This document shows, one piece after another, positions 1-6,867 of a stretch of DNA of 21,384 bases. The position numbers and the translations under genes are program-made. Positions within the stretch are counted from its first letter, which is position 1; the number at the start of each line of letters is the position of its first letter. The notes under the pieces are model-generated. The model ran no database searches. It saw only the letters and a program-made list of their open reading frames with translations, and was not told where the DNA came from. The DNA is from an uncultured bacterium (GTDB lineage Bacteria > Planctomycetota > Phycisphaerae > Sedimentisphaerales > Anaerobacaceae): the NCBI GenBank assembly GCA_913009865.1, contig CAJVYK010000013.1, positions 1 through 21,384 on the forward strand. The letters are read 5' to 3'.

Positions 1-61
1 AGAAGACGGCATACGAGATAAAGGAATGTGACTGGAGTTCAGACGTGTGCTCTTCCGATCT
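1..61. other. Illumina sequencing adapter (artefact)
   Basis: Bases 1-19 match the inner part of the Illumina P7 primer, bases 20-27 are an 8-nt index, and bases 28-61 match the TruSeq read-2 adapter ending in tcttccgatct. The index read in reverse complement is attccttt, which from memory fits TruSeq index 27. This is technical sequence left at the contig end, and the organism's DNA begins at base 62. The last adapter base plus the first two genomic bases create a false tag stop codon just before the first gene. Confidence 0.98.
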
Positions 62-1200
62 AGCATATGTTCGTTTTGGGCGCTCACGGCCCGGCAGGTC
101 GCATAACTTATTTCGCCGGCGCATTCCCATCGGCCTGCGGAAAAACATCCACCTCAATGCTGTCGGGACAGACTATCATCGGTGACGATATTGCCTACTT
201 ACGCAAAAAGAATAACCAGGTCCGCTGCGTAAACGTCGAAAAAGGTGTTTTCGGCATCATTCGCGATGTCAACACCAAAGACGACCCCATAATTTACGAA
301 GCTCTCACTAATCCCCGCGAGGTCATCTTCTCCAACGTCCTGATTGACGATAACAAGAAGCCCCACTGGCTGGGTATGGGCAGCGAACTGCCAAGCAAAG
401 GAACCAACCATTCCGGCGATTGGCACAACGGCAAGACCGACTCGAAAGGTAACGAGATTACCGCCTCGCACAAGAACGCCCGCTACTGCCTGAGCATTTA
501 TGACCTTAGCAATCGCGACCGGTTAATCGATGACCCGGAAGGTGTGCCGGTCGGCGGTGTTATTTACGGCGGACGCGACAGCGATACATGGGTGCCCATC
601 GAACAGGCCTTTAGCTGGACGGAAGGCATTATTATAAAGGCGGCTTCGCTCGAATCGGAAACAACCGCCGCAACGCTCGGTAAAGAGGGCGTCAGAACCT
701 TTAACTTAATGTCAAATCTCGATTTCCTCTCAATCCCACTCGGCCGATACATCCGGAACAACCTGGATTTTGTTGCCGATATCGATAACCCGCCTTTGAT
801 TTTCTCGGTCAATTATTTCCTCAGGGGCGAAGACGGCAAATACCTAAACGGTATAGCCGATAAAAAGGTCTGGATTTTATGGGCTGAGCTTCGCGTAAAC
901 GGCGACGTCGATGCTGTCGAGACGCCGACCGGCTTAATCCCGAAATATGAAGATTTGGCGAAGCTTTTTAAGGACCATCTCGAGACCAGCTACACTCAGG
1001 CCGACTATGTCCGACAGTTCACAACTCGCATACCGGAAAACCTTGCCAAACTCGACCGTGTCGAGAATATCTATAGAGAAAAGGTTTCCGACACGCCGGC
1101 GATTGTCTTTGACAGCTTTGCCGAGGTTCGCAGTCGGCTCAGAGCCGCCGGCGACAAACACGGCGATTATATCTCGCCGTTCGATTTGACAGCTCGATAG
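62..1200 (+). CDS. pckG: Phosphoenolpyruvate carboxykinase (GTP), 5'-truncated
   Basis: C-terminal part of cytosolic GTP-dependent PEP carboxykinase, which interconverts oxaloacetate and PEP using GTP in gluconeogenesis or anaplerosis. The P-loop motif FPSACGKT, with the reactive cysteine typical of the GTP family, sits about 24 residues after the first methionine. Further family-like stretches include HWLGMGSELP, GVPVGGVIYGGRDSD and the C-terminal region around RIPENLAKL. The family is about 600-640 residues; only about 379 are present, so roughly 240-260 N-terminal residues are missing. The frame is open from base 62 (partial codon, then His-Met-Phe-Val-Leu-Gly), matching the usual AEHMLILG segment, so the ATG at 67 is an internal methionine and not the start. 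The truncation coincides exactly with the adapter junction and is therefore technical. The natural stop is at 1198-1200. Confidence 0.95.
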
Positions 1201-1302
1201 GGCTGATGCCTCGCCGTGAAAATATGTACCCAGCCGTTGTTTTTACCGCTGCCGGAGGGGGTATATGAACTTCGGCCATCCCAAAATTTGCCTCAAATTT
1301 TC

Positions 1303-1330
1303 TTGACAGTGGGGACTAAAAGCATATAAT
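1303..1330 (+). promoter_or_regulatory. Sigma70-type promoter of the secreted-protein pair
   Basis: A perfect -35 TTGACA (1303-1308) and a perfect -10 TATAAT (1325-1330) are separated by 16 bp. Initiation is expected near 1337, giving a leader of about 130 nt before the start codon at 1466 that includes a small ORF with a strong ribosome binding site. No obvious operator palindrome was seen around it. Confidence 0.85.
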
Positions 1331-1365
1331 TGCATCACCTTTCAAAGCACCGAAAGGAGGAGAAA

Positions 1366-1443
1366 ATGTGCAATTCTTTTTGTCTGCGTTTCTGTAAACA
1401 TTACGGCGGTATCCCTGCGCAGCAGGTGCGCTATGAATATTGA
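1366..1443 (+). CDS. Small cysteine-containing ORF, possible leader peptide (25 aa)
   Basis: An ATG at 1366 follows a near-perfect Shine-Dalgarno AAAGGAGG (1353-1360) at a spacing of 5 nt. The ORF lies in the leader of the transcript from the 1303-1330 promoter. It encodes 25 residues beginning MCNSFCLRFCKHYGG, with three cysteines in the first ten residues and a short basic centre, and stops with TGA at 1441-1443. The next gene starts 22 nt downstream with a weaker site (AAAGGG). The arrangement fits a leader peptide or translational coupling device, or a free-standing micropeptide. I recognise no family, and there is no predicted membrane segment. The ribosome binding site is better than that of most long genes in the window, which is the main reason to list it. 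Confidence 0.5.
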   Translation: MCNSFCLRFCKHYGGIPAQQVRYEY

Positions 1444-1465
1444 CAATTCTTGAAAGGGTAAAAAA

Positions 1466-3169
1466 ATGAAAACTACAAAAATGTTAACAATTCTGGTTGT
1501 GGCTCTGGGGCTGACAATGTGTTGGGCCGGGGTCAGTCAGGCGGCGCCAATGGGCACGGCCTTTACCTACCAGGGACGGCTGCTTGACGCCAACAGCGCG
1601 GCTGATGGGTTATATGACTTTCAGTTCAAGCTCTATGATGCCAACACAGCAGGCAATCAACTCGACAGCGATGTCAACATGCCGGATGTGGATGTTATCG
1701 ACGGCTATTTCACGGTCGAACTGGATTTCGGAGGCGGCGTGTTCGATGGCAATGCTGTCTGGCTGGATATTGGTGTTCGGCCGGGCGATATGAACGACCC
1801 CAACGTATATACCACGCTGAGTCCACGGCAAGAGGTTACGCCGACACCTTATGCGATTTATGCACAAAATAGTGCCGGCTTGACCCTGCCTTACGCAGGT
1901 TCTGTTGCCAGCGGCAATGTCGCCTTCTGGATTCGCAACACTGGCACGGCTCAGGGCATAATCGGCCACGCCGACCAGCATGATGGCATTGTCGGCAGTT
2001 CCAATGCTTTCGGTAAAAGTGGGGTCTTCGGATTTAACGATACCGCCGGCGGTATCGGCATATTCGGCAGCAGCAATGACGGCATCGGCGTGCAGGGCCA
2101 CACCCACGGAACGGGCAGGGCCGGTTTCTTCGAGATTGTCAACCCCGCTAACAATAATAATGCATTGGAAGCCACCACCAATGGCGGCGGTAGTGCGGTG
2201 CACGGCAGCAATGGAAGCAACTACGGATACCTCGGCACCAGCAGCTATGGCGTCTATGGTTATGCAGCGGGCACCTCCGGCTTCGGTCTCTACGGCAGGG
2301 CCGCCGGCAACGGTGGGGTGGGTGCCTACGGCTATGCCTCTAATACCGGCGATACAACCAACTATGGCGGATACTTTACAGCGGCAGGTAGCTATGGCCG
2401 GGGCGTTTACGGCAGGGCAATTAATAGCGGCAATATAACCAACTACGGCGGATACTTTACAGCGGCAGGCAGCACTGGCCGGGGCATCTACGGCTATGCC
2501 TCTAATACTGGAGATGTTTACAACTACGGCGGTTACTTTACAGCCGCAGGCACATATGGCCGGGGCGTCTTCGGCTATGCCTCTAATAGCGGTGATGGGC
2601 TTAACACGGGCGGTTACTTCAAGGCAAACGGTACAGTTGCCTACGGTGTTGAAGGTTACGCCCCGGGTACGTCAGGCATAGGCGTTTACGGCCATTCTAC
2701 CAATAAGGGTGTCTATGGCTATTCCACCGGTAATAACGGTCACGGCGTTGAGGGTAATGTCACTGGTGACAATAGCTATGGCGTCTATGGCCGGGCCTCG
2801 GGCATCGGCAGCAAAGCCGGGTATTTCAGTGGCGATGTGCATACTACCGGCCAAATCACCAAGGCCTATACAGTCGGAACGAGCAATTCCGCTGTGCCTA
2901 TTGCATACGCTTTTATCAATGCCGCTGCAACCGTTGCTTCCGGCACGCCAAATGCCAGTTGCATCTGGAATCCAACGTACAGTCGCTACGAAATCACAAT
3001 CAGCGGCGAAAGTTATTTTTACAATGATTATGTAACCGTAGTAACCCCTTCTGGCGGTGCGTATATAGCAACGACCAGTAGTGTAAGCGGTAAACTTATC
3101 GTTTACATTTACAACCTTTCCGGTACTAAAATACAGGCAGATTTTCAGTTTATAACTTACAAGCCGTAA
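1466..3169 (+). CDS. Secreted glycine-rich repeat protein (567 aa), function unknown
   Basis: Exported protein of unknown function. Residues 1-26 are a classical signal peptide (KTTK n-region, hydrophobic core, cleavage after VSQA). Residues about 30-135 form an N-terminal module with the FTYQGRLLDAN...DGLYDFQFKLYDA pattern, found in many secreted bacterial proteins and ending near SPRQEVTPTPYAIYAQ. Residues about 140-470 are rich in G-V-Y-G steps, including four tandem 27-residue units at residues 286-393, suggesting a beta-solenoid or fibre-like stalk. The last 100 residues form a separate, non-repetitive beta-rich domain with one cysteine. Start choice: ATG 1466 with AAAGGG seven bases upstream. 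It follows the sigma70 promoter and small leader ORF and is followed after 71 nt by another secreted protein, probably in one transcript. A surface appendage or adhesin role is inference only. Confidence 0.85.
   Translation: MKTTKMLTILVVALGLTMCWAGVSQAAPMGTAFTYQGRLLDANSAADGLYDFQFKLYDANTAGNQLDSDVNMPDVDVIDGYFTVELDFGGGVFDGNAVWLDIGVRPGDMNDPNVYTTLSPRQEVTPTPYAIYAQNSAGLTLPYAGSVASGNVAFWIRNTGTAQGIIGHADQHDGIVGSSNAFGKSGVFGFNDTAGGIGIFGSSNDGIGVQGHTHGTGRAGFFEIVNPANNNNALEATTNGGGSAVHGSNGSNYGYLGTSSYGVYGYAAGTSGFGLYGRAAGNGGVGAYGYASNTGDTTNYGGYFTAAGSYGRGVYGRAINSGNITNYGGYFTAAGSTGRGIYGYASNTGDVYNYGGYFTAAGTYGRGVFGYASNSGDGLNTGGYFKANGTVAYGVEGYAPGTSGIGVYGHSTNKGVYGYSTGNNGHGVEGNVTGDNSYGVYGRASGIGSKAGYFSGDVHTTGQITKAYTVGTSNSAVPIAYAFINAAATVASGTPNASCIWNPTYSRYEITISGESYFYNDYVTVVTPSGGAYIATTSSVSGKLIVYIYNLSGTKIQADFQFITYKP
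2321..2644 (+). repeat. Four in-frame 81-bp tandem repeats (27 aa each)
   Basis: Units at 2321-2401, 2402-2482, 2483-2563 and 2564-2644 are each exactly 81 bp. Each encodes a G-x-Y/F-G start, a YASNTGD-like segment, a NYGGYFTAAG-like segment and a closing TYGR-like tail; the fourth unit is the most diverged (TGGYFKANG). Units 1-3 share long identical nucleotide runs around the GGYFTAAG coding segment, pointing to recent duplication or gene conversion. Shorter degenerate GVYG units flank the block on both sides. Confidence 0.9.
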
Positions 3170-3240
3170 CCGTGATAAGTGAAATTAAAGATAAGCACCG
3201 CGTACCAAGCCGGTGCCCGGCGTTTGAAGGGAGATTAACG

Positions 3241-3666
3241 ATGAAACCGATTAGTCTAAAAGTGTTTATTCAAAGAGGCGTTATTACGTTGTTAGCTGTA
3301 TCGCTGCTAATAGCTCTCCCAGCTTTGGCTCAAAGTGGCGGAGACTATATTCTCGATTGGAGTACGATTGACGGCGGTGGTGGGCAAAGCAGCGGCGGGT
3401 CATACACACTGACCGGCACTGTAGGTCAGCCGGATGCGGATTGGGCAAGCGGTGGTGACTATGAACTGCTCGGCGGATTCTGGCCGGGCGGGCCGTTGTG
3501 CTTCGTTGAGTTCGAGGATTTTGCGAGATTCGCCGAGCACTGGCTCGAAAGCGGCGCAGGACTGGCGGGCGACCTGGACGAGGATGATGATGTTGACCTC
3601 ATCGATTTGGGGCTGTTTGTTGATGAGTGGCTCTATTCCTGCCCGTATAATTGGCCATTGAAATGA
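3241..3666 (+). CDS. Small secreted protein with dockerin/EF-hand-like C-terminus (141 aa)
   Basis: Start ATG 3241 follows GAAGGGAG. An in-frame GTG at 3172 would add 23 residues but lies only 2 nt past the previous stop without a ribosome site. Residues 1-30 are a signal peptide ending PALAQ. The middle, residues about 33-80, has the pattern GGGQSSGGSYTLTGTVGQPD...LLGGFWPGG, common to small exported planctomycete proteins. The C-terminus (about residues 86-137) contains two helix-like halves, FEDFARFAEHWL and DLGLFVDEWL, with an acidic DLDEDDDVDL loop between them. This is the layout of planctomycete dockerin-type/EF-hand repeats, which in cellulosomes bind cohesins through calcium. Binding activity here is inferred. 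It is probably cotranscribed with the repeat protein upstream. Confidence 0.8.
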   Translation: MKPISLKVFIQRGVITLLAVSLLIALPALAQSGGDYILDWSTIDGGGGQSSGGSYTLTGTVGQPDADWASGGDYELLGGFWPGGPLCFVEFEDFARFAEHWLESGAGLAGDLDEDDDVDLIDLGLFVDEWLYSCPYNWPLK

Positions 3667-3691
3667 CACGAACGGTTGGCCTGTTGCTTTA

Positions 3692-3848
3692 GAGCCTATA
3701 ACAAAATGACTCTGTATTCAAGCGGCTTATTTTCCGCCCGGACGGCGTCAGGCTGCATCGACAATGCCTTGGCATTGCCTGTTTCGCCTTCCTTGCCGGA
3801 CGAAAAAACGCTCACTTTCGGTACAACGATTCATTTTGTTAGAGGCTC
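3692..3848. mobile_element. MITE-like non-autonomous element, 157 bp
   Basis: Terminal inverted repeats of 18 bp (3692-3709 and 3831-3848) match at 17 of 18 positions, both ends beginning gagcct when read inward. They are flanked by the same trinucleotide TTA (3689-3691 and 3849-3851), fitting a 3-bp target duplication. The interior holds a strong hairpin, caatgcc-tt-ggcattg, near its middle and no plausible transposase gene. The size, ends and lack of coding capacity fit a miniature inverted-repeat transposable element mobilised in trans. A 3-bp TNA duplication is known for some IS5-family groups, but assignment to that family is only a suggestion. No second copy is visible in this window. 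Confidence 0.6.
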
Positions 3849-3851
3849 TTA

Positions 3852-4110
3852 ATCTGCATCCCGAACCGGCTATACTCTCGATATTTAGCTCGGCTGCGAT
3901 ATTGCAGCGCAAAATTCGGATGTCGCACTTTTTTGCTAAAGTCCATAACACGATGAATATCAAGCGCTTATAGTTTTTCCCAGCTATTATTTCCATATAC
4001 GCTAAACCTTCATATTTGGCTCAAAAAGGGCCTTTCCTGGTTTTGCCGCAACCTGTTACACCGCCACTTCTTTAATATAGGGAAAATCTAAAGACGTCCG
4101 ATAATTTTTC
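3852..4110. other. Non-coding gap, no recognised content
   Basis: Between the MITE-like element and the promoter of the sigma54 activator I see no credible gene, terminator or RNA gene. Short open frames on both strands here have no ribosome sites and atypical composition. The sequence is moderately AT-rich. Confidence 0.6.
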
Positions 4111-4139
4111 TTGACTTTTCTATCTTAACACGTTAAACT
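4111..4139 (+). promoter_or_regulatory. Possible sigma70 promoter of the sigma54 activator gene
   Basis: TTGACT (4111-4116) and TAAACT (4134-4139) are separated by 17 bp. Transcription from here would carry a leader of roughly 130 nt before ATG 4278. The leader contains complementary segments (ctcac at 4198-4202 with gtgag at 4226-4230, and cctggg at 4185-4190 with cccagg at 4249-4254), so it may be structured. The -10 box is only a moderate match. Confidence 0.45.
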
Positions 4140-4232
4140 TCAATTTTAGAAGAAGTAGGAGAGATTGTCCCTGGTTATCACACTCCTGGGGCTATATCTC
4201 ACCAAGTGAAGCAGTTGTTTTTACTGTGAGGG

Positions 4233-4248
4233 TGGCTTTTTGCCTGCA
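4233..4248 (+). promoter_or_regulatory. Weak candidate sigma54 (-24/-12) promoter
   Basis: TGGC at 4233-4236 and TGCA at 4245-4248 place the invariant GG and GC dinucleotides at the spacing of a -24/-12 element. The start would fall near 4259, just before the GGAGG ribosome site at 4270-4274 of the sigma54 activator gene. The intervening bases do not match the rest of the consensus, and the element overlaps the hairpin region of the longer leader, so this is a tentative site. Confidence 0.25.
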
Positions 4249-4277
4249 CCCAGGAAGTTTTGTGAAGCCGGAGGCCG

Positions 4278-5336
4278 ATGAGACAAGGCTTTAATAATGA
4301 GTCAATACAGCGGGTTCAACCGGATTTTAATAAAAATCCGGGAAACAGGCGTCTGCGGGACCGTGTGCCGAACAGACGTACCGATAATGCCGATTTTATC
4401 GGTAAATCTCCTGCATTTAATTCCATTCTCGAGATGATCAAAGCCATCGCTGCACGGAAGTGCCCCATAATAATAACCGGCGAAACGGGGGTGGGTAAGG
4501 AAATGGTCGCTCGCCAGATTCACAATGCCAGCGACCGTGCCGAGAAGGTTTTCGTACCCGTTGATTGCACCACTCTGACCGGCCAATTGTTTGAAAGTCA
4601 ATTGTTCGGCCATACGAGAGGTGCATTTACCGGCGCTGTTGACAAGACCCTGGGTTTCTTCAGAGCTGCTGACGGCGGCACAATCTTTCTTGACGAAATA
4701 AGCGAAATACCGCTCGAACTGCAGGCCAAATTCTTACGTGTTCTTCAGCAGGGCTCGGTTACACCGCTGGGTTCAATAAAATCTTATCCCATTGACGTCC
4801 GGGTCTTGTGTGCCACTAACTCCAGCTTGTATGAAATGGTCAAAGAGGGCTCGTTCCGTGCCGACTTGTACTATCGGCTGAACGTAGTTAATCTCGAAGT
4901 TCCGCCGCTCCGCCAGCGTAAGGAAGATATTCTGCCCTTGGCTGAATACTTTCTGGCCAACCAGTCTGCCTTTTACAGCGAACAGCCCAAGGTACTAAGC
5001 GGCACCGTCAAAAAGCTTCTTTTGAATTACTCCTGGCCCGGCAATATCCGTGAGCTGGCCAACGCTATCGAACGTGCATACGTGCTGACCATAGGCCGAC
5101 AGATTCAGCCGGCTACAATGCCTTTCGAAATTATAGTTGCAGATTCGGCCGCCTATCCGAAGCATGAGCTGCCCACCCTTGACGAAGTAAAACGCAGGAT
5201 TATACTGCAGACCCTCGAATTCACCAGAGGCCGAAAAATCGCCGCCGCTAAAATTCTCGGCATTGAACGCCGCCGACTGAATCGGCTCATCGAGAAGTTA
5301 AACATCTCTGAGATAAAGAAAAACCCCAGCAACTAA
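4278..5336 (+). CDS. Sigma54-dependent transcriptional activator (enhancer-binding protein), no sensor domain (352 aa)
   Basis: AAA+ ATPase that remodels sigma54-RNA polymerase at -24/-12 promoters. Visible in order: a short basic N-terminal stretch (1-37) with no receiver, PAS or GAF domain; Walker A GETGVGKE (68-75); the sigma54-contact loop GAFTGA (115-120); Walker B GGTIFLDE (133-140); the FRADLYYRLNVV segment (193-204); sensor II WPGNIREL (253-260); and a Fis-type helix-turn-helix at about 317-342. The start at 4278 is set by GGAGG three bases upstream. With no input domain it resembles PspF-type activators, whose activity is set by a partner protein or by expression level. Its targets cannot be read from the sequence. 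It lies convergent to a PEP-CTERM protein gene, and sigma54 activators are known near exosortase/EPS loci, but no exosortase is present here. Confidence 0.92.
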   Translation: MRQGFNNESIQRVQPDFNKNPGNRRLRDRVPNRRTDNADFIGKSPAFNSILEMIKAIAARKCPIIITGETGVGKEMVARQIHNASDRAEKVFVPVDCTTLTGQLFESQLFGHTRGAFTGAVDKTLGFFRAADGGTIFLDEISEIPLELQAKFLRVLQQGSVTPLGSIKSYPIDVRVLCATNSSLYEMVKEGSFRADLYYRLNVVNLEVPPLRQRKEDILPLAEYFLANQSAFYSEQPKVLSGTVKKLLLNYSWPGNIRELANAIERAYVLTIGRQIQPATMPFEIIVADSAAYPKHELPTLDEVKRRIILQTLEFTRGRKIAAAKILGIERRRLNRLIEKLNISEIKKNPSN

Positions 5337-5400
5337 TACCAATGATAAACTTAGTCGCATTCGTGGAATTGCAGGTGATGATCTCCACATAGAGAATTGG

Positions 5401-6027
5401 TCAGCGTGAGTGGTGATTGCGGCGAGGGGTGCGTAAATATATTAAGCCAACACCAAACACTAAAAACATTACCGTGGCGGGATCGGGAACCGTAATCATA
5501 AGCTCAAAACTATCTAAAGTGCCGGTGTCATAATCAAACATATCGTAAATTTGCAGCCGCCAGGGGCCATAAATATCCTCGTTATCGAATTTAGAAAGCT
5601 CGTAAGGTTCAATAGGTTTGAATCGGCCAGTAAAAGGCGATTTGGATTGCCTGATGGAAACCGGTGCTTCATCGTCAAATATGGTGTTTGTATAGTTCCG
5701 GCCCTCAAAGAACTCCTTTTTGAAGTCATACATATTCAAACATATTCTCGTACCGGCTGGGCTTTGAAGAAAAATCTGCAAATCAAATACGTTGGTGTGT
5801 GTTAAATTTATGCCGACATCAAGATCGGAGATAGTAAAATGGTCGGGTACTTTTATAACCGCCTCGGTCATTTCAACGCCGCTGCCCGGCTCGTCGAGGA
5901 TAGGCAAATTAAAGTCGCCGGGGTAAGTATGAACAGGGCCGGCAAAAACAGGAAAACCGCCCCCGATACCCCCCGCCACAACAACAAAAACTACAACGGC
6001 ACTTAATAGTGAGTTTCGAGTGTCCAT
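5401..6027 (-). CDS. PEP-CTERM protein with proprotein-convertase P domain (208 aa)
   Basis: Exported surface protein. Residues 1-30 are a signal peptide with a VVVFVVVAGG core ending FAG. Residues about 33-180 form a P-domain-like beta sandwich: DLDVGINLTHTNVFDLQIFL followed by SPAGT, and near the end GPWRLQIYDMFDYDTGTLDSF, the usual closing strands of P_proprotein domains. The C-terminus is a PEP-CTERM sorting tail: VPDPAT (an E-to-D variant of the PEP motif), a hydrophobic helix VMFLVFGVGLIYL and a basic RTPRR end. Such tails are processed by exosortases; none is in the window. No protease domain is attached, so the P domain stands alone. The start ATG 6027 has only a weak upstream purine stretch. 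Its own promoter lies upstream, and it is convergent with the sigma54 activator gene, 64 bp apart with no clear terminator between. Confidence 0.85.
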   Translation of the reverse strand: MDTRNSLLSAVVVFVVVAGGIGGGFPVFAGPVHTYPGDFNLPILDEPGSGVEMTEAVIKVPDHFTISDLDVGINLTHTNVFDLQIFLQSPAGTRICLNMYDFKKEFFEGRNYTNTIFDDEAPVSIRQSKSPFTGRFKPIEPYELSKFDNEDIYGPWRLQIYDMFDYDTGTLDSFELMITVPDPATVMFLVFGVGLIYLRTPRRNHHSR

Positions 6028-6086
6028 TCGGCGCCTACAGACAAACTTCGACAGAGATATACTCGAATCTCACCTCTTCAGAAAAG

Positions 6087-6115
6087 CTTATAACAACTTC
6101 GGATACTTTTGGCAA
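6087..6115 (-). promoter_or_regulatory. Sigma70-type promoter of the PEP-CTERM protein gene
   Basis: On the minus strand TTGCCA (6110-6115) and TATAAG (6087-6092) are separated by exactly 17 bp, each box one base away from consensus. Initiation is expected near 6080, about 53 nt before ATG 6027. Confidence 0.7.
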
Positions 6116-6145
6116 GTAAAAAATGTTTTTTTTGCAGAACAAGAG

Positions 6146-6174
6146 CAATAAAACCCCCAGGATAAATCTGGGGG
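6146..6174 (-). terminator. Rho-independent terminator of the cyclophilin gene
   Basis: A perfect 7-bp GC stem, cccccag (6154-6160) with ctggggg (6168-6174), encloses a 7-nt loop. Read on the minus strand it is followed by ttttatt. It sits 48 bp past the stop of the cyclophilin gene and just upstream of the promoter of the next minus-strand gene. Confidence 0.85.
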
Positions 6175-6221
6175 CTAAATGATAAGGAAACGCTTCGCGA
6201 AAGTAATTTTAATAGATTCTT

Positions 6222-6827
6222 CTATTGCAACTTGGCGGATTTTATTACTACCGGCTCGACGGGAACGTCACGCATACCACGGCGAATTGTTGTCTTCACC
6301 GCTGCAATAACATCCACAACAGCCATACCCTCAATAACTCTGCCAAATACCGCATACCCGGCGCTGCGGCCCGCAATATAATTCAGATTGCCGTTATCTT
6401 TGTGATTGATAAAAAACTGAGCCGTTGCACTGTCAGGATTATTCGTACGGGCCATCGCTATAGTGCCACGCTCGTTTTTTAAGCCGTTACCGGCCTCGTT
6501 GACTATCGGAGGATGCGTTTGTTTCTTTTTCATATCCGCTGTAAAACCGCCACCCTGTATCATAAAACCCGGGATGACCCTGTGAAATACAGTGCCATCA
6601 TAAAAACCTTCCTCCGCATACCGAAGAAAGTTCTTCACCGTAACCGGAGCTGCCTTTTCATTAAGCTCAATAACGATATCACCCATACTCGTTTCCAGCT
6701 TTACTCTTTTCGAGTTCATACCTGTCTTGTCCATCTGTTCGGTTTTCCCCTCTCCAGCTTTTTTATCGCAACCGGCTGCTAAAGCAACCGCCGTCAACAA
6801 TACACTAAACCAAAATCTGCAATTCAT
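6222..6827 (-). CDS. Peptidyl-prolyl cis-trans isomerase, cyclophilin type, lipoprotein (201 aa)
   Basis: Cyclophilin that catalyses proline isomerisation, here anchored as a lipoprotein outside the cytoplasm. Residues 1-20 are a lipoprotein signal with lipobox LAAGC (Cys20), followed by a charged linker to about residue 38. The cyclophilin domain runs about 40-200 with the family signatures FHRVIPGFMIQGG (catalytic arginine in FHR), GTIAMAR and AQFFIN, and GYAVFGRVIEGM near the end. The length fits small bacterial PpiA/PpiB-type proteins. ATG 6827 is set by AGGAGGA at 7 nt spacing. It is a single gene bounded by its own terminator. A role in folding exported proteins alongside the BAM/Skp genes further right is inference. 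Confidence 0.93.
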   Translation of the reverse strand: MNCRFWFSVLLTAVALAAGCDKKAGEGKTEQMDKTGMNSKRVKLETSMGDIVIELNEKAAPVTVKNFLRYAEEGFYDGTVFHRVIPGFMIQGGGFTADMKKKQTHPPIVNEAGNGLKNERGTIAMARTNNPDSATAQFFINHKDNGNLNYIAGRSAGYAVFGRVIEGMAVVDVIAAVKTTIRRGMRDVPVEPVVIKSAKLQ

Positions 6828-6867
6828 AAAATATTCCTCCTGATTGACAATTTAATTAAGAACTTAA

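Noticed and set aside
1201..1245. Terminator after pckG
   Set aside because: Only a 5-bp stem (ggctg/cagcc) with a very long loop before a T-rich stretch; too weak to call.
1610..2203. 197-codon minus-strand frame opposite the secreted repeat protein
   Set aside because: Composition reflects the complement of the glycine-rich repeats; no ribosome site or known domain.
3172..3240. GTG start for the dockerin-like protein
   Set aside because: Places a hydrophilic stretch before the signal peptide and lacks a ribosome site; ATG 3241 has GAAGGGAG.
3748..3996. 82-codon minus-strand frame across the MITE-like element
   Set aside because: No ribosome site, no family resemblance, and it crosses the element boundary.
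4141..4277. Known riboswitch such as cyclic-di-GMP type
   Set aside because: Complementary segments exist but the conserved cores of known classes are not present.
3667..4277. Degenerate gene or transposase remnant outside the MITE-like element
   Set aside because: No open frame with recognisable motifs on either strand.
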